This document shows, piece by piece, positions 1 through 8,412 of a DNA stretch of 9,144 nt. Under the pieces are notes generated by a model. It worked only from the letters and a program-made list of their open reading frames with translations, was not told where the DNA came from and did no database searches. The DNA comes from an uncultured Clostridia bacterium (GTDB taxonomy: Bacteria > Bacillota_A > Clostridia > Oscillospirales > Oscillospiraceae). How positions within the stretch are numbered: the stretch's first letter is position 1; each line of letters begins with the position of its first letter. The DNA is taken from NCBI GenBank assembly GCA_947307375.1, contig CAMZIX010000051.1, positions 1-9,144 of the forward strand. The letters run 5' to 3'. A program made the translations under genes and the position numbers.

Positions 1-1258
1 CAATGTCTACCAGTCTGATTCACATGCCCTGGAGAGCCTCATGCTCGCCCTCGGGCTCCGTCCCGCCGCCGCGGGAGAGCTCGCCGACGCGGTGATCGTC
101 AACACCTGCGCCGTCACGGCGGAGAGCGGGCGCAAGTCCCGCCAGACGATCCGCCGCCTGCGGGACGAGAATCCCGGCGCCGTGCTCGCCGTCTGCGGCT
201 GCTACGCGCAGCTGGAGCCGGACGAGGCCGAAAAGCTCGGCGCGCGCGTCATTTTCGGCGCCGCCGACCGCGCCGCGACCGTGGCCGCCGTGGAGAAGGC
301 CGTGACCGAGGGCGAGGCGACGAGAGCCATCGACCGTCCCTTCGAGCGCCGCAGCTTTGAAGAACTGCCCGCCGGCGCCGTCAGCGGCCGGACGCGGGCC
401 ATGCTGAAGATCCAGGACGGCTGCGTCAATTTCTGCACCTACTGCATCATCCCCTACACCCGAGGCAGGCTGCGGAGCCTCCCGATCGAGGCGGCGCGGG
501 CGGAGACCGCGCGGCTGCGGGACGAGGGCTATCGCGAGCTGGTGCTGACCGGCATCGAGATCGCCTCCTACGGCGTCGACCTGCCGGGGAAGCCCGGTCT
601 TGCAGAGCTCGTCGAGGCCGCGGCCGCGGTCTCGGGCGAGATGCGCCTGCGCCTCGGCTCGCTGGAGCCGACCGTCGTGACCGAAGACTTCTGCCGCCGC
701 CTTGCCGCGACGGGCAAGGTCTGCCGCCATTTCCACCTCTCGCTGCAGTCCGGCTGCGACCGCACGCTCAAGGCCATGAACCGCAAGTATGACACGGAAG
801 CGTTTTTCCGCGTCACGGAGCTGCTGCGGCGCTGTTTCCCCGGCTGCGCGCTGACGGCGGACCTGATCGCCGGCTTCCCGGGCGAGACGGAGCAGGATCA
901 GGCCGATACCCTTGCCTTCATCCGCCGCGTCGGCTTCGCCGACATCCACGTCTTCCCCTATTCCCGCCGCCCCGGCACGCCGGCGGACAAAATGCCCGGC
1001 CAGTGCACCCGCGCGCTCAAGGCGCGCCGCGCGCACGAGCTGCAGCAGGCCGCCGACGAGATGCGCCTGCAGTACATGGCGCAGAGCCTCGGCCAGACCC
1101 TGCCGGTGCTGTTTGAGACCGAGGAGGACGGCCTCTGGCTAGGCCACAGCGATACCTATCTGCCGGTGAAGGCGCCGGGCAAGGGGCTGCGCGGACAGAT
1201 CCTGCCCGTCCGCATCGAGTCCGTCGAGGCGGACGCGCTGAAAGGAGCGATCCTGTGA
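1..1258 (+). CDS. mtaB: tRNA (N6-L-threonylcarbamoyladenosine(37)-C2)-methylthiotransferase MtaB, 5' end outside window
   Basis: A radical-SAM methylthiotransferase that converts t6A to ms2t6A at position 37 of tRNAs reading ANN codons; cytosolic. The reading frame is open from base 2, so the start codon and roughly the first 10-20 residues, including the first cysteine of the N-terminal cluster, lie outside the window; 418 codons are visible. In order: the UPF0004 domain with the NTC cysteine at 107-109 and the CGCYAQ segment (cysteines at 194 and 200); the radical SAM signature CVNFCTYC with cysteines at 422, 434 and 443; the TIM-barrel segments LSLQSGCD and DLIAGFPGET; and a C-terminal TRAM-like tail from about 1080. 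The IIPYTRGR segment after the cluster and the overall pattern favour MtaB over MiaB or RimO. The stop overlaps the next gene by 4 bp, so the two are probably cotranscribed. Confidence 0.93.
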   Translation, partial: NVYQSDSHALESLMLALGLRPAAAGELADAVIVNTCAVTAESGRKSRQTIRRLRDENPGAVLAVCGCYAQLEPDEAEKLGARVIFGAADRAATVAAVEKAVTEGEATRAIDRPFERRSFEELPAGAVSGRTRAMLKIQDGCVNFCTYCIIPYTRGRLRSLPIEAARAETARLRDEGYRELVLTGIEIASYGVDLPGKPGLAELVEAAAAVSGEMRLRLGSLEPTVVTEDFCRRLAATGKVCRHFHLSLQSGCDRTLKAMNRKYDTEAFFRVTELLRRCFPGCALTADLIAGFPGETEQDQADTLAFIRRVGFADIHVFPYSRRPGTPADKMPGQCTRALKARRAHELQQAADEMRLQYMAQSLGQTLPVLFETEEDGLWLGHSDTYLPVKAPGKGLRGQILPVRIESVEADALKGAIL

Positions 1259-1737
1259 ACGAAGAAAAAGACATCTTTGACCGCATCATGAGCTGGAAGC
1301 CGCTGCGCCCGCTCTGGCCCTTCTGGGAGAAGCACCGCGAGGTGCTGGTCTATCTCTTCATCGGCGGTCTGACGACCCTGGTCTCCTGGGCGGCGAAGTT
1401 CCTGTGGAATTTCCTTTTCTACGGCGGCACGCCGGAGCCCACGGTGACGCAGAACACGATCCTCTCCGTGGTGGAGAACGCGGCGGGCATCGCCTTCGCC
1501 TACCCGACCAACCGGAAATGGGTCTTCCGCAGCAAAAATCCGCATATTCTGGCCGAGGCCGCCGGCTTTGTCGGCTCGCGGCTCGTGACGATGGTGCTGG
1601 GCTGGCTGACGAATCTGCTGCTGGTCAACGTCCTGGGCGTGAGCGTCTACGTCTCCACCGTGATCGCGGCGGTCCTCGTCATCGTCGGCAACTATATCAT
1701 CAGCAAGCTGCTGGTGTTCCGCAAAAAGGAGAATTGA
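1255..1737 (+). CDS. GtrA-family small membrane protein
   Basis: A 160-residue integral membrane protein of the GtrA family (PF04138). Members are thought to move lipid-linked sugars across the membrane or help in cell-surface polysaccharide assembly; the substrate here is unknown. Four hydrophobic helices are visible, at about residues 30-55, 67-85, 104-126 and 131-155, with the family's typical NRKWVFRSK loop after helix 2 (residues 86-94) and a basic C-terminus. The start is a GTG that overlaps the mtaB stop (GTGA), with AAAGGAG at 1241-1247 placed 7 nt upstream. The charged N-terminal 28 residues precede the first helix. No glycosyltransferase lies next to it, which is the usual partner, so its role in this operon cannot be read from context. 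Family assignment is firm; function is not. Confidence 0.85.
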   Translation: MNEEKDIFDRIMSWKPLRPLWPFWEKHREVLVYLFIGGLTTLVSWAAKFLWNFLFYGGTPEPTVTQNTILSVVENAAGIAFAYPTNRKWVFRSKNPHILAEAAGFVGSRLVTMVLGWLTNLLLVNVLGVSVYVSTVIAAVLVIVGNYIISKLLVFRKKEN

Positions 1738-1738
1738 C

Positions 1739-2416
1739 ATGAAAAAGATCGGTCTTCTGGTGGCCGTGGAAATGGACGCGGTGCTCTCCCGCTACGGCGC
1801 GCCGCAGGAAAGGCAGTTCCGGGACGGCTTTGAGGTGCTGCGCTACGAAAACGAGAGCTACACGGTCTGCGCCGTGAACGCCGGGGCCGGCGAGATCGCC
1901 GCCGCGGCCGCGGCGCAGCTGCTGATCAGCGCCTACGAGGTCGACCTGATCGTCAACTTCGGCGTGGTCGGCGGTCTGACCGAGGAGATGGCCATGGCCC
2001 GCACCTGCGTGGTCGAATCCGTCGTGCACTATGATTTCGACGTCTCCGCCTGGGTCGACGTCGAAGCCGGGCGTTACCTGCAGTACCCCACGCCCTATAT
2101 CCCTACGACGCCGGAGCTGGTAGAGCGCGCCTGCGCGATCGAGCCCTCGCTGCGGCGCGTCGTCTGCGCCTCGGCCGACAAGTTCGTCGCCGGCGAGGAG
2201 CGGAAGCGGGCGCTGCACGAGCGCTGGGGCGCCGACATCTGCGAGATGGAGGCCGCCGGCATCGTGCTCACCTGCGCGCGGAAAGGCGTGCCCTGCCTGC
2301 TGATCAAGACCGTCTCCGACGGGATCACGGGCGGCGCGGAGGAGTTCAGCCGCGAGCTGGACCGCTCGGCCGGGATCTGCCTTGCCATCGCCGACAAAAT
2401 CATCCGGGAGCTGTGA
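1739..2416 (+). CDS. 5'-methylthioadenosine/S-adenosylhomocysteine nucleosidase-like protein (PNP/UDP phosphorylase superfamily)
   Basis: A 225-residue cytosolic nucleosidase-type protein. MTAN enzymes hydrolyse the N-glycosidic bond of MTA, SAH and 5'-deoxyadenosine, releasing adenine. Visible superfamily landmarks: the N-terminal KIGLLVAVEMDAV strand, NAGAGEIAAA (47-56), NFGVVGG (73-79), ASADKFV (144-150), the ribose-binding EMEAAG (169-174, with E171 matching E. coli E174) and the catalytic SD (D194, matching E. coli D197). Aligned by eye, the position of E. coli E12 falls on D13, with E11 close by. The middle segment, VVHYDFDVSAW followed by a Tyr/Pro-rich stretch, departs from the usual MTAN pattern, so a related nucleosidase or phosphorylase specificity is possible. 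The ATG lies 1 bp after the GtrA stop, with AAAAGGAG 7 nt upstream. Next to mtaB it may remove SAH and 5'-deoxyadenosine made by that enzyme (inference). Confidence 0.8.
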   Translation: MKKIGLLVAVEMDAVLSRYGAPQERQFRDGFEVLRYENESYTVCAVNAGAGEIAAAAAAQLLISAYEVDLIVNFGVVGGLTEEMAMARTCVVESVVHYDFDVSAWVDVEAGRYLQYPTPYIPTTPELVERACAIEPSLRRVVCASADKFVAGEERKRALHERWGADICEMEAAGIVLTCARKGVPCLLIKTVSDGITGGAEEFSRELDRSAGICLAIADKIIREL

Positions 2417-2420
2417 TATC

Positions 2421-3584
2421 ATGACGGAAGCTTTGTACGATCAGGACAGCCTGCTTTTTTCCTTCCGTGCGCGGGTGCTCGCCTGCGAGCAGGGAAAAAC
2501 CGGCTTTCTCATCGAGCTCGACCGCACGGCCTTCTTCCCCGAGGGCGGCGGCCAGCCGGCCGATACCGGATCGATCGGCGAGGCGCGGGTCACGGACGTG
2601 CACGAGCGCGAGGGGCGCATCCTGCACTATGCCGACCGCCCCGTCGAGCCCGGGACGGAGGTCTTCTGTGAGATCGACGCCGAGCAGCGCCTGCGCCGCA
2701 TGCAGAACCACTCCGGCGAGCACATCCTCTCCGGGATCACCCACCGCCTTTTCGGCTATGAGAACGTGGGCTTCCACATGGGCGCGGACTGCATGACCAT
2801 CGACTTCAGCGGCGAGCTGGACGAGGAACAGCTCCGGCAGATCGAATCGCTCGCCAACGAGGCGATCCGCGCCGACCTGCCGATCCGCACCTGGTATCCC
2901 CCGGCGGAGGAGCTCGCGGCGCTCGACTACCGCAGCAAAAAGGAGCTGACCGGCGCGGTGCGCCTGGTGGAGGTCAAGGGCGTCGACCTCTGCGCCTGCT
3001 GCGCGCCGCACATGCCGCGCACCGGCGCGGTGGGGATGGTCAAGATCCTCTCCGCCGAGCGGCACCGCGGCGGCATGCGCCTGACCGTGATCTGCGGACT
3101 GGACGCGCTGGAGGACTACCGCCTGCGGCTCGAAAGCGCGGGCGCGGTCTCGCGGCCGCTTTCGGTGCCGCGGGAGAAGATCGCCGCGGGCGTCGAGCGC
3201 GTGCTCGGCGAGCAGGCGAAGCTCAAGGAGCGCGCCGCCGCGCTGGAAACCGAGCTTGCGCGCCGGATGGCCGAGGACCGGCCGGAGACGGAGGGCAATC
3301 TCTGCGTCTTCGACGCCCTGCTGGGCGACGTGGCCCTGCGGGAGCTGGTCAACGCTCTGGCCGACAAGTGCGGGGGCTTTGCGGCGGCCTTTTCCGGCAG
3401 CGACGAGGCCGGCTGGCGCTACGTTATCGGCAGCCGTCACCTCGACCTGCGTGCGAAAAGCCGTGAGATCAACGCCGCCATCCAGGGCCGCGGCGGCGGC
3501 AGCCCGGAGATGATCCAGGGCAGCTGCCGGGCCACGCAGGCGGAGATCACCGAAGCCCTGATGAAAGAACAAAAAGGACTGTGA
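2421..3584 (+). CDS. Free-standing alanyl-tRNA editing protein (AlaX long type, with DHHA1 domain)
   Basis: A trans-editing hydrolase of 387 residues that resembles the editing and C-terminal parts of alanyl-tRNA synthetase without the catalytic domain. The family removes wrongly attached Ser (or Gly) from tRNA-Ala. Visible: the barrel segment AFFPEGGGQPADTG (37-50); zinc ligands in HSGEH (H97, H101) and CCAPH (C193, H197), matching the HxxxH and CxxxH of AlaRS; a probable coiled coil at about 253-285; and a DHHA1-like C-terminus with the Gly-rich GRGGGSPEMIQG motif (356-367). The ATG at 2421 follows GGGAG (2406-2410) and lies 4 bp after the previous stop; an earlier in-frame ATG at 2382 would lie inside the upstream gene without a site of its own. 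The stop codon sits within the 5' arm of the terminator hairpin, so translation runs into the stem. Confidence 0.9.
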   Translation: MTEALYDQDSLLFSFRARVLACEQGKTGFLIELDRTAFFPEGGGQPADTGSIGEARVTDVHEREGRILHYADRPVEPGTEVFCEIDAEQRLRRMQNHSGEHILSGITHRLFGYENVGFHMGADCMTIDFSGELDEEQLRQIESLANEAIRADLPIRTWYPPAEELAALDYRSKKELTGAVRLVEVKGVDLCACCAPHMPRTGAVGMVKILSAERHRGGMRLTVICGLDALEDYRLRLESAGAVSRPLSVPREKIAAGVERVLGEQAKLKERAAALETELARRMAEDRPETEGNLCVFDALLGDVALRELVNALADKCGGFAAAFSGSDEAGWRYVIGSRHLDLRAKSREINAAIQGRGGGSPEMIQGSCRATQAEITEALMKEQKGL

Positions 3585-3603
3585 GTTCCTCACAGTCCTT
3601 TTT
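3571..3603. terminator. Bidirectional intrinsic terminator between convergent genes
   Basis: A perfect inverted repeat: a 15-nt arm at 3571-3585 (AAAAAGGACTGTGAG), a 3-nt loop TTC and the exact complement at 3589-3603. The GC-bearing core of 10 bp is flanked by A5 on the left and T5 on the right, so transcripts from either strand end in a hairpin followed by U residues. It lies between the + strand editing gene, whose TGA at 3582-3584 is inside the left arm, and the end of the - strand CapA gene at 3629. Confidence 0.93.
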
Positions 3604-3628
3604 CTATGCACAAAGCGCCGCCCGCGCA

Positions 3629-4831
3629 TCATCCGTGCGATTCGTGCCAGCGGCTGTAATCGGCCTCGCCGTTGCCGCCCTCGTAGCTGCCGTCGATCTT
3701 GCTGAGCGCGCGCTCATAGGCCTCGGTCCCCTCCAGATACGGGGTGGGACGGTAGTCGTTGTAGCCGTCGCGCCAGTAGTCCTCCAGCACCGGGCGGCTG
3801 GAGACGCAGCACGGGATCAGGCGGTAGCCCTCGTGCGTCACCGTTCCGTCGAGGTCGCGCTTCATCGTGACCTCCACGATGGCCGTGTCCGGGTCGCTGG
3901 GCGCGGTGTTGCCGCCGAAGCAGAAGTTGCCCATGCTGTAGAGGATCAGGCCGCCGTTGTACTCCTCCACCGGCTGCAGGCAGTGCGGATGGGAGCCGTA
4001 GATCATGTCCGCGCCGGCGTCGATGCAGGCGTGGGCGATGTCAACGGCGGACTGCTCCGGGCGGACGTGCAGCTCGATGCCCCAGTGGAAGGCGCAGATG
4101 ATATAGTCCGCGCCGTCGTTTTTCAGCTGCTCGATCGCGGCCAGCGCCTTGTCCAGATCGGGCCGGAAGTCGCCGTAGGCGTCGCTGAAGAAGCAGTAGA
4201 TGCCCAGCCGCAGGCCGTGCGGCGTGGTAACGATCTGCGCCTCATCGTTCTTGCCGTAGGGGATGTGGTAGGCCTCCAGCGTCTCCCAGGTGTCCTGCTT
4301 GCCGGCTTCAAAGAAGTCGTCCGTGTGGTTGTTGGCCGTGGTCACGAAGTCCACGCCGCCCTCCAGCAGGATCTTCGCGTACTCGGTCGGCGCGCGAAAG
4401 GCAAAGGTCTTTTCCGAATACAGATTGCGGTCGGAAAAGCTGCACTCGAGGTTGCCGATCGTATACTCGTCGTCCGCGAAAAAGTGCACGACGTTCGAGA
4501 AGGGATAGGCGAAATCCCCGTTCATCTTCTGGGCGAAATCCGTCGAATACTGGTGGTTCGTCAGCGTCAGGTCGCCGATATAGTGGATCGTGAAATATTC
4601 CGGCTGCGGCTCGGGCGTAGGCACCGGAGTCGGCTCCGGGGTGGGTTCCGGAGTCGGTTCGGGCGTCGGCTCCGGCTCCTCCGCCGCCGTCTCCCGCGGC
4701 ATGCTCTGGACCGGAACGGCGCTTTCCGCCGGCTGATACGTCTCTGCGCGCTGCTTCATCACATAGAAGGCCGCGGACAGGATCATCCCGAAGAGCAGCG
4801 TGCACAGCAGGATCGAAATGACTTTTTTCAT
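3629..4831 (-). CDS. CapA-family (PGA_cap) metallophosphatase-like protein, membrane anchored
   Basis: A 400-residue extracytoplasmic protein of the CapA/PgsA family (PF09587), related to calcineurin-like phosphoesterases and named for poly-gamma-glutamate capsule synthesis. Residues 4-25 form a single hydrophobic signal-anchor with a KK start and no convincing lipobox. A Pro/Glu/Thr stalk follows, with six tetrads at 54-77. The domain from about 80 carries the family landmarks GD (86-87), NLE (127-129), NNH (167-169), HWG (249-251), GSHPH (279-283) followed by LQP, and SMGNF (299-303), so the likely metal-binding residues are intact. The ATG at 4831 is preceded by GAGGGA (complement of 4837-4842) at a 5-nt spacing. 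The gene is monocistronic and convergent with the tRNA-editing operon. No pgsB/capB or capC genes are nearby, so a capsule role is not supported by context; many clostridial copies are orphans of unknown substrate. Confidence 0.9.
   Translation of the reverse strand: MKKVISILLCTLLFGMILSAAFYVMKQRAETYQPAESAVPVQSMPRETAAEEPEPTPEPTPEPTPEPTPVPTPEPQPEYFTIHYIGDLTLTNHQYSTDFAQKMNGDFAYPFSNVVHFFADDEYTIGNLECSFSDRNLYSEKTFAFRAPTEYAKILLEGGVDFVTTANNHTDDFFEAGKQDTWETLEAYHIPYGKNDEAQIVTTPHGLRLGIYCFFSDAYGDFRPDLDKALAAIEQLKNDGADYIICAFHWGIELHVRPEQSAVDIAHACIDAGADMIYGSHPHCLQPVEEYNGGLILYSMGNFCFGGNTAPSDPDTAIVEVTMKRDLDGTVTHEGYRLIPCCVSSRPVLEDYWRDGYNDYRPTPYLEGTEAYERALSKIDGSYEGGNGEADYSRWHESHG
4601..4672 (-). repeat. In-frame EPTP tandem repeat encoding the CapA stalk
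   Basis: Six consecutive 12-base units encode four EPTP tetrads, then VPTP and EPQP (residues 54-77 of the CapA-family protein). Units vary mostly at third positions. Such Pro-rich repeats are common spacers holding a surface domain away from the membrane, and their number often varies between strains. Confidence 0.85.
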
Positions 4832-4872
4832 GGCTATCCCTCATTTGCTCGGTGCCTTTGCGGCACTCGCCC

Positions 4873-4901
4873 ATTATATATGACTTTTCTCTCTAAAGCA
4901 A
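4873..4901 (-). promoter_or_regulatory. Sigma-A-type promoter of the CapA-family gene
   Basis: Read on the - strand: -35 TTGCTT (complement of 4896-4901), a 17-bp spacer and -10 TATAAT (complement of 4873-4878), a perfect -10 box. The expected start is near 4866, giving a leader of about 35 nt that contains the GAGGGA ribosome binding site. It lies in an AT-richer divergent intergenic region, back to back with the glgB promoter. Confidence 0.8.
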
Positions 4902-4948
4902 GAGAAAATGCCCGCGGACGGAAAACAGGCTTCGCGCAAAATTTCCTC

Positions 4949-4977
4949 TTGGAAAACCGGCGCAAACGCGGTATAAT
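4949..4977 (+). promoter_or_regulatory. Sigma-A-type promoter of the glgBA operon
   Basis: -35 TTGGAA (4949-4954), a 17-bp spacer and -10 TATAAT (4972-4977). Transcription should begin near 4984, leaving a leader of about 40 nt before the glgB start at 5024. That is too short for a typical riboswitch. The -35 lies inside a small TTTCC/GGAAA dyad (4942-4955). Confidence 0.8.
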
Positions 4978-5008
4978 GTTATTTGGAAAATTTTAAACCC
5001 AAGATATA

Positions 5009-5016
5009 GAGAGGAG
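5009..5016 (+). promoter_or_regulatory. Ribosome binding site that fixes the glgB start
   Basis: AGAGGAGG-like purine run AGAGAGGAG ends at 5016. Two in-frame ATGs follow: 5018, only 1 nt away and too close to be used, and 5024, at a normal 7-nt spacing. The site therefore favours the ATG at 5024. Confidence 0.75.
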
Positions 5017-5023
5017 CATGTTC

Positions 5024-6933
<1,910 letters not shown>

Positions 6934-6937
<4 letters not shown>

Positions 6938-8412
6938 AGAAGGAATTCCGCGACATGCTGAAGGAGCGCGGCCGCAAGGAGATGCCGAATGTGCTTCTCG
7001 CTTCCGCCGAATGCATGCCCCTGTCCAAAACCGGCGGTCTCGCCGATGTGGTCGGCACGCTGCCGAAGGCCTTTCGCGCGCTGAACATCGATGCGCGCGT
7101 CATCACCCCCTATCACCGCATCATCAAGGACAAATATGCCGGCCAGACCGAGCATCTCTGCCATTTCTACAGCCAGCTCGGCTGGCGCCTGGCCTATGTC
7201 GGCATTGAAAAGCTGGTCGTGGACGGCGTCGTCATCTACCTGATCGACAATGAGCAGTACTTCGGCGACAAGATCTACCGCGGCGGCTACCCTGAGGGCG
7301 AGCAGTACGCTTTCTTCTGCCGCGCCGTGCTGGACGCGATCCCTGCGCTGGACTTCGCGCCCGAGGTCGTGCACTGCAACGACTGGCACACCGCCATGCT
7401 GCCGATGCTGGCCCACACCCAGTACGTGGGCGGCATGCAGGAGCGTCTGAAATATCTGCTGACCATCCACAATATCGCCTTCCAGGGCAAGTTCGGCTTC
7501 GACTACGTCGAGGACCTGCTGGGCGTGGACAAGCGCTACTATACGCCGGAGTTCATGGAGCTCAACGGCTGCGCCGACTTCCTCAAGGCCGGCTGCGTCT
7601 TCGCCGACCGCATCAATACCGTCAGCCCCAGCTATGCCGAGGAGATCAAGACCCCCTATTACGGCGAGGGCCTGGAGGGCATCCTCAACGCCCGCAGCGC
7701 GCAGCTGAGCGGCATCGTCAACGGCATCGACAAGGACGTCTTCGATCCGCACAGGGATCCGCTGATCCCCGCGCACTACAACCGCGGCCTGCTGCACGGC
7801 AAGGCCAAGTGCAAGGCCGCGCTCCAGGAGCGCCTGGGCCTGCAGGTCCGGCCCGAGGCGCCTGTCTTCGCGATGGTCACCCGCATGACCGAGCAGAAGG
7901 GCTTTGATCTTGTCGCCGCAATCATCGACGATATGATGACCTGGTCCGACATGCAGTTCGTGCTGCTCGGCTCCGGCGACGCCCGCTTTGAGGAATTCAT
8001 GCGCGGCGCCGAACAGCGCTGGAAGGGCCGCCTCTGCGCCTACATCGGCTACAACGAAGACCTGGCCCACCTGATCTACGCCGGCAGTGACTTCTATGTC
8101 ATGCCCTCCCGCTTCGAGCCCTGCGGCCTGAGCCAGATGATCGCCATGCGCTACGGCAGCATTCCCATCGTGCGCGAGACCGGCGGCCTGCGCGACACCG
8201 TGCAGCCTTACAACCGCTTCACCGGCGAAGGCACCGGCTTCACCTTCTCCCGCTATGACGCCTACGATCTGAAAGAGACCCTGTACCGCGCGCTGGAGTG
8301 CTGGAGCAATAACGAGATCATGAACGGTCTGATCCAGCACGCCATGGCTGCCGATTTTGGCTTCGCCCTCTCGGCGGAGGAATACGCCAGAACCTATCTA
8401 TGGATGCTGTGA
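6934..8412 (+). CDS. glgA: Glycogen synthase GlgA (GT5, ADP-glucose type)
   Basis: Elongates alpha-1,4-glucan from a nucleotide sugar, ADP-glucose in the bacterial family, and works with GlgB. It has 492 residues, close to the family norm. The N-terminal Rossmann half carries the KTGGLADVVG loop (32-41) that binds donor phosphate, then HCNDWHTA and TIHNIAFQG. The hinge is INTVSPSYAEEI followed by GIVNGID. The C-terminal half has VTRMTEQKGFDL, MPSRFEPCGLSQMIAMRYG with the catalytic-site Glu of the EPCG motif, and RETGGLRDTV. The ATG at 6934 sits in an ATGA overlap with the glgB stop and follows GGGAGG (6920-6925) by 8 nt. This adds a charged stretch of about 17 residues before the usual family start, near MPNVLLASAE. 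Cotranscribed with glgB and probably with the frame that follows. Confidence 0.96.

Noticed and set aside
20..1036. 338-codon open frame on the - strand opposite mtaB
   Set aside because: Antisense shadow of a high-GC gene: Ala/Arg/Gly/Asp-rich composition, no recognisable motif, whereas the + strand shows clear MtaB motifs.
2400..3632. 410-codon - strand frame opposite the AlaX-type gene
   Set aside because: Low-complexity Ala/Arg/Val/His-rich translation without motifs, crossing the terminator; the + strand encodes the zinc-binding editing motifs.
3581..4996. 471-codon + strand frame opposite the CapA gene
   Set aside because: Val/Ala/Arg-rich antisense product spanning a terminator and both promoters; the - strand has an intact CapA domain with RBS and promoter.
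5018..5020. ATG at 5018 as glgB start
   Set aside because: It is one base from the GAGGAG ribosome binding site; the ATG at 5024 has a normal spacing.
4978..5023. Riboswitch or T-box in the glgB leader
   Set aside because: The predicted leader is only about 40 nt, AT-rich and without extended pairing.
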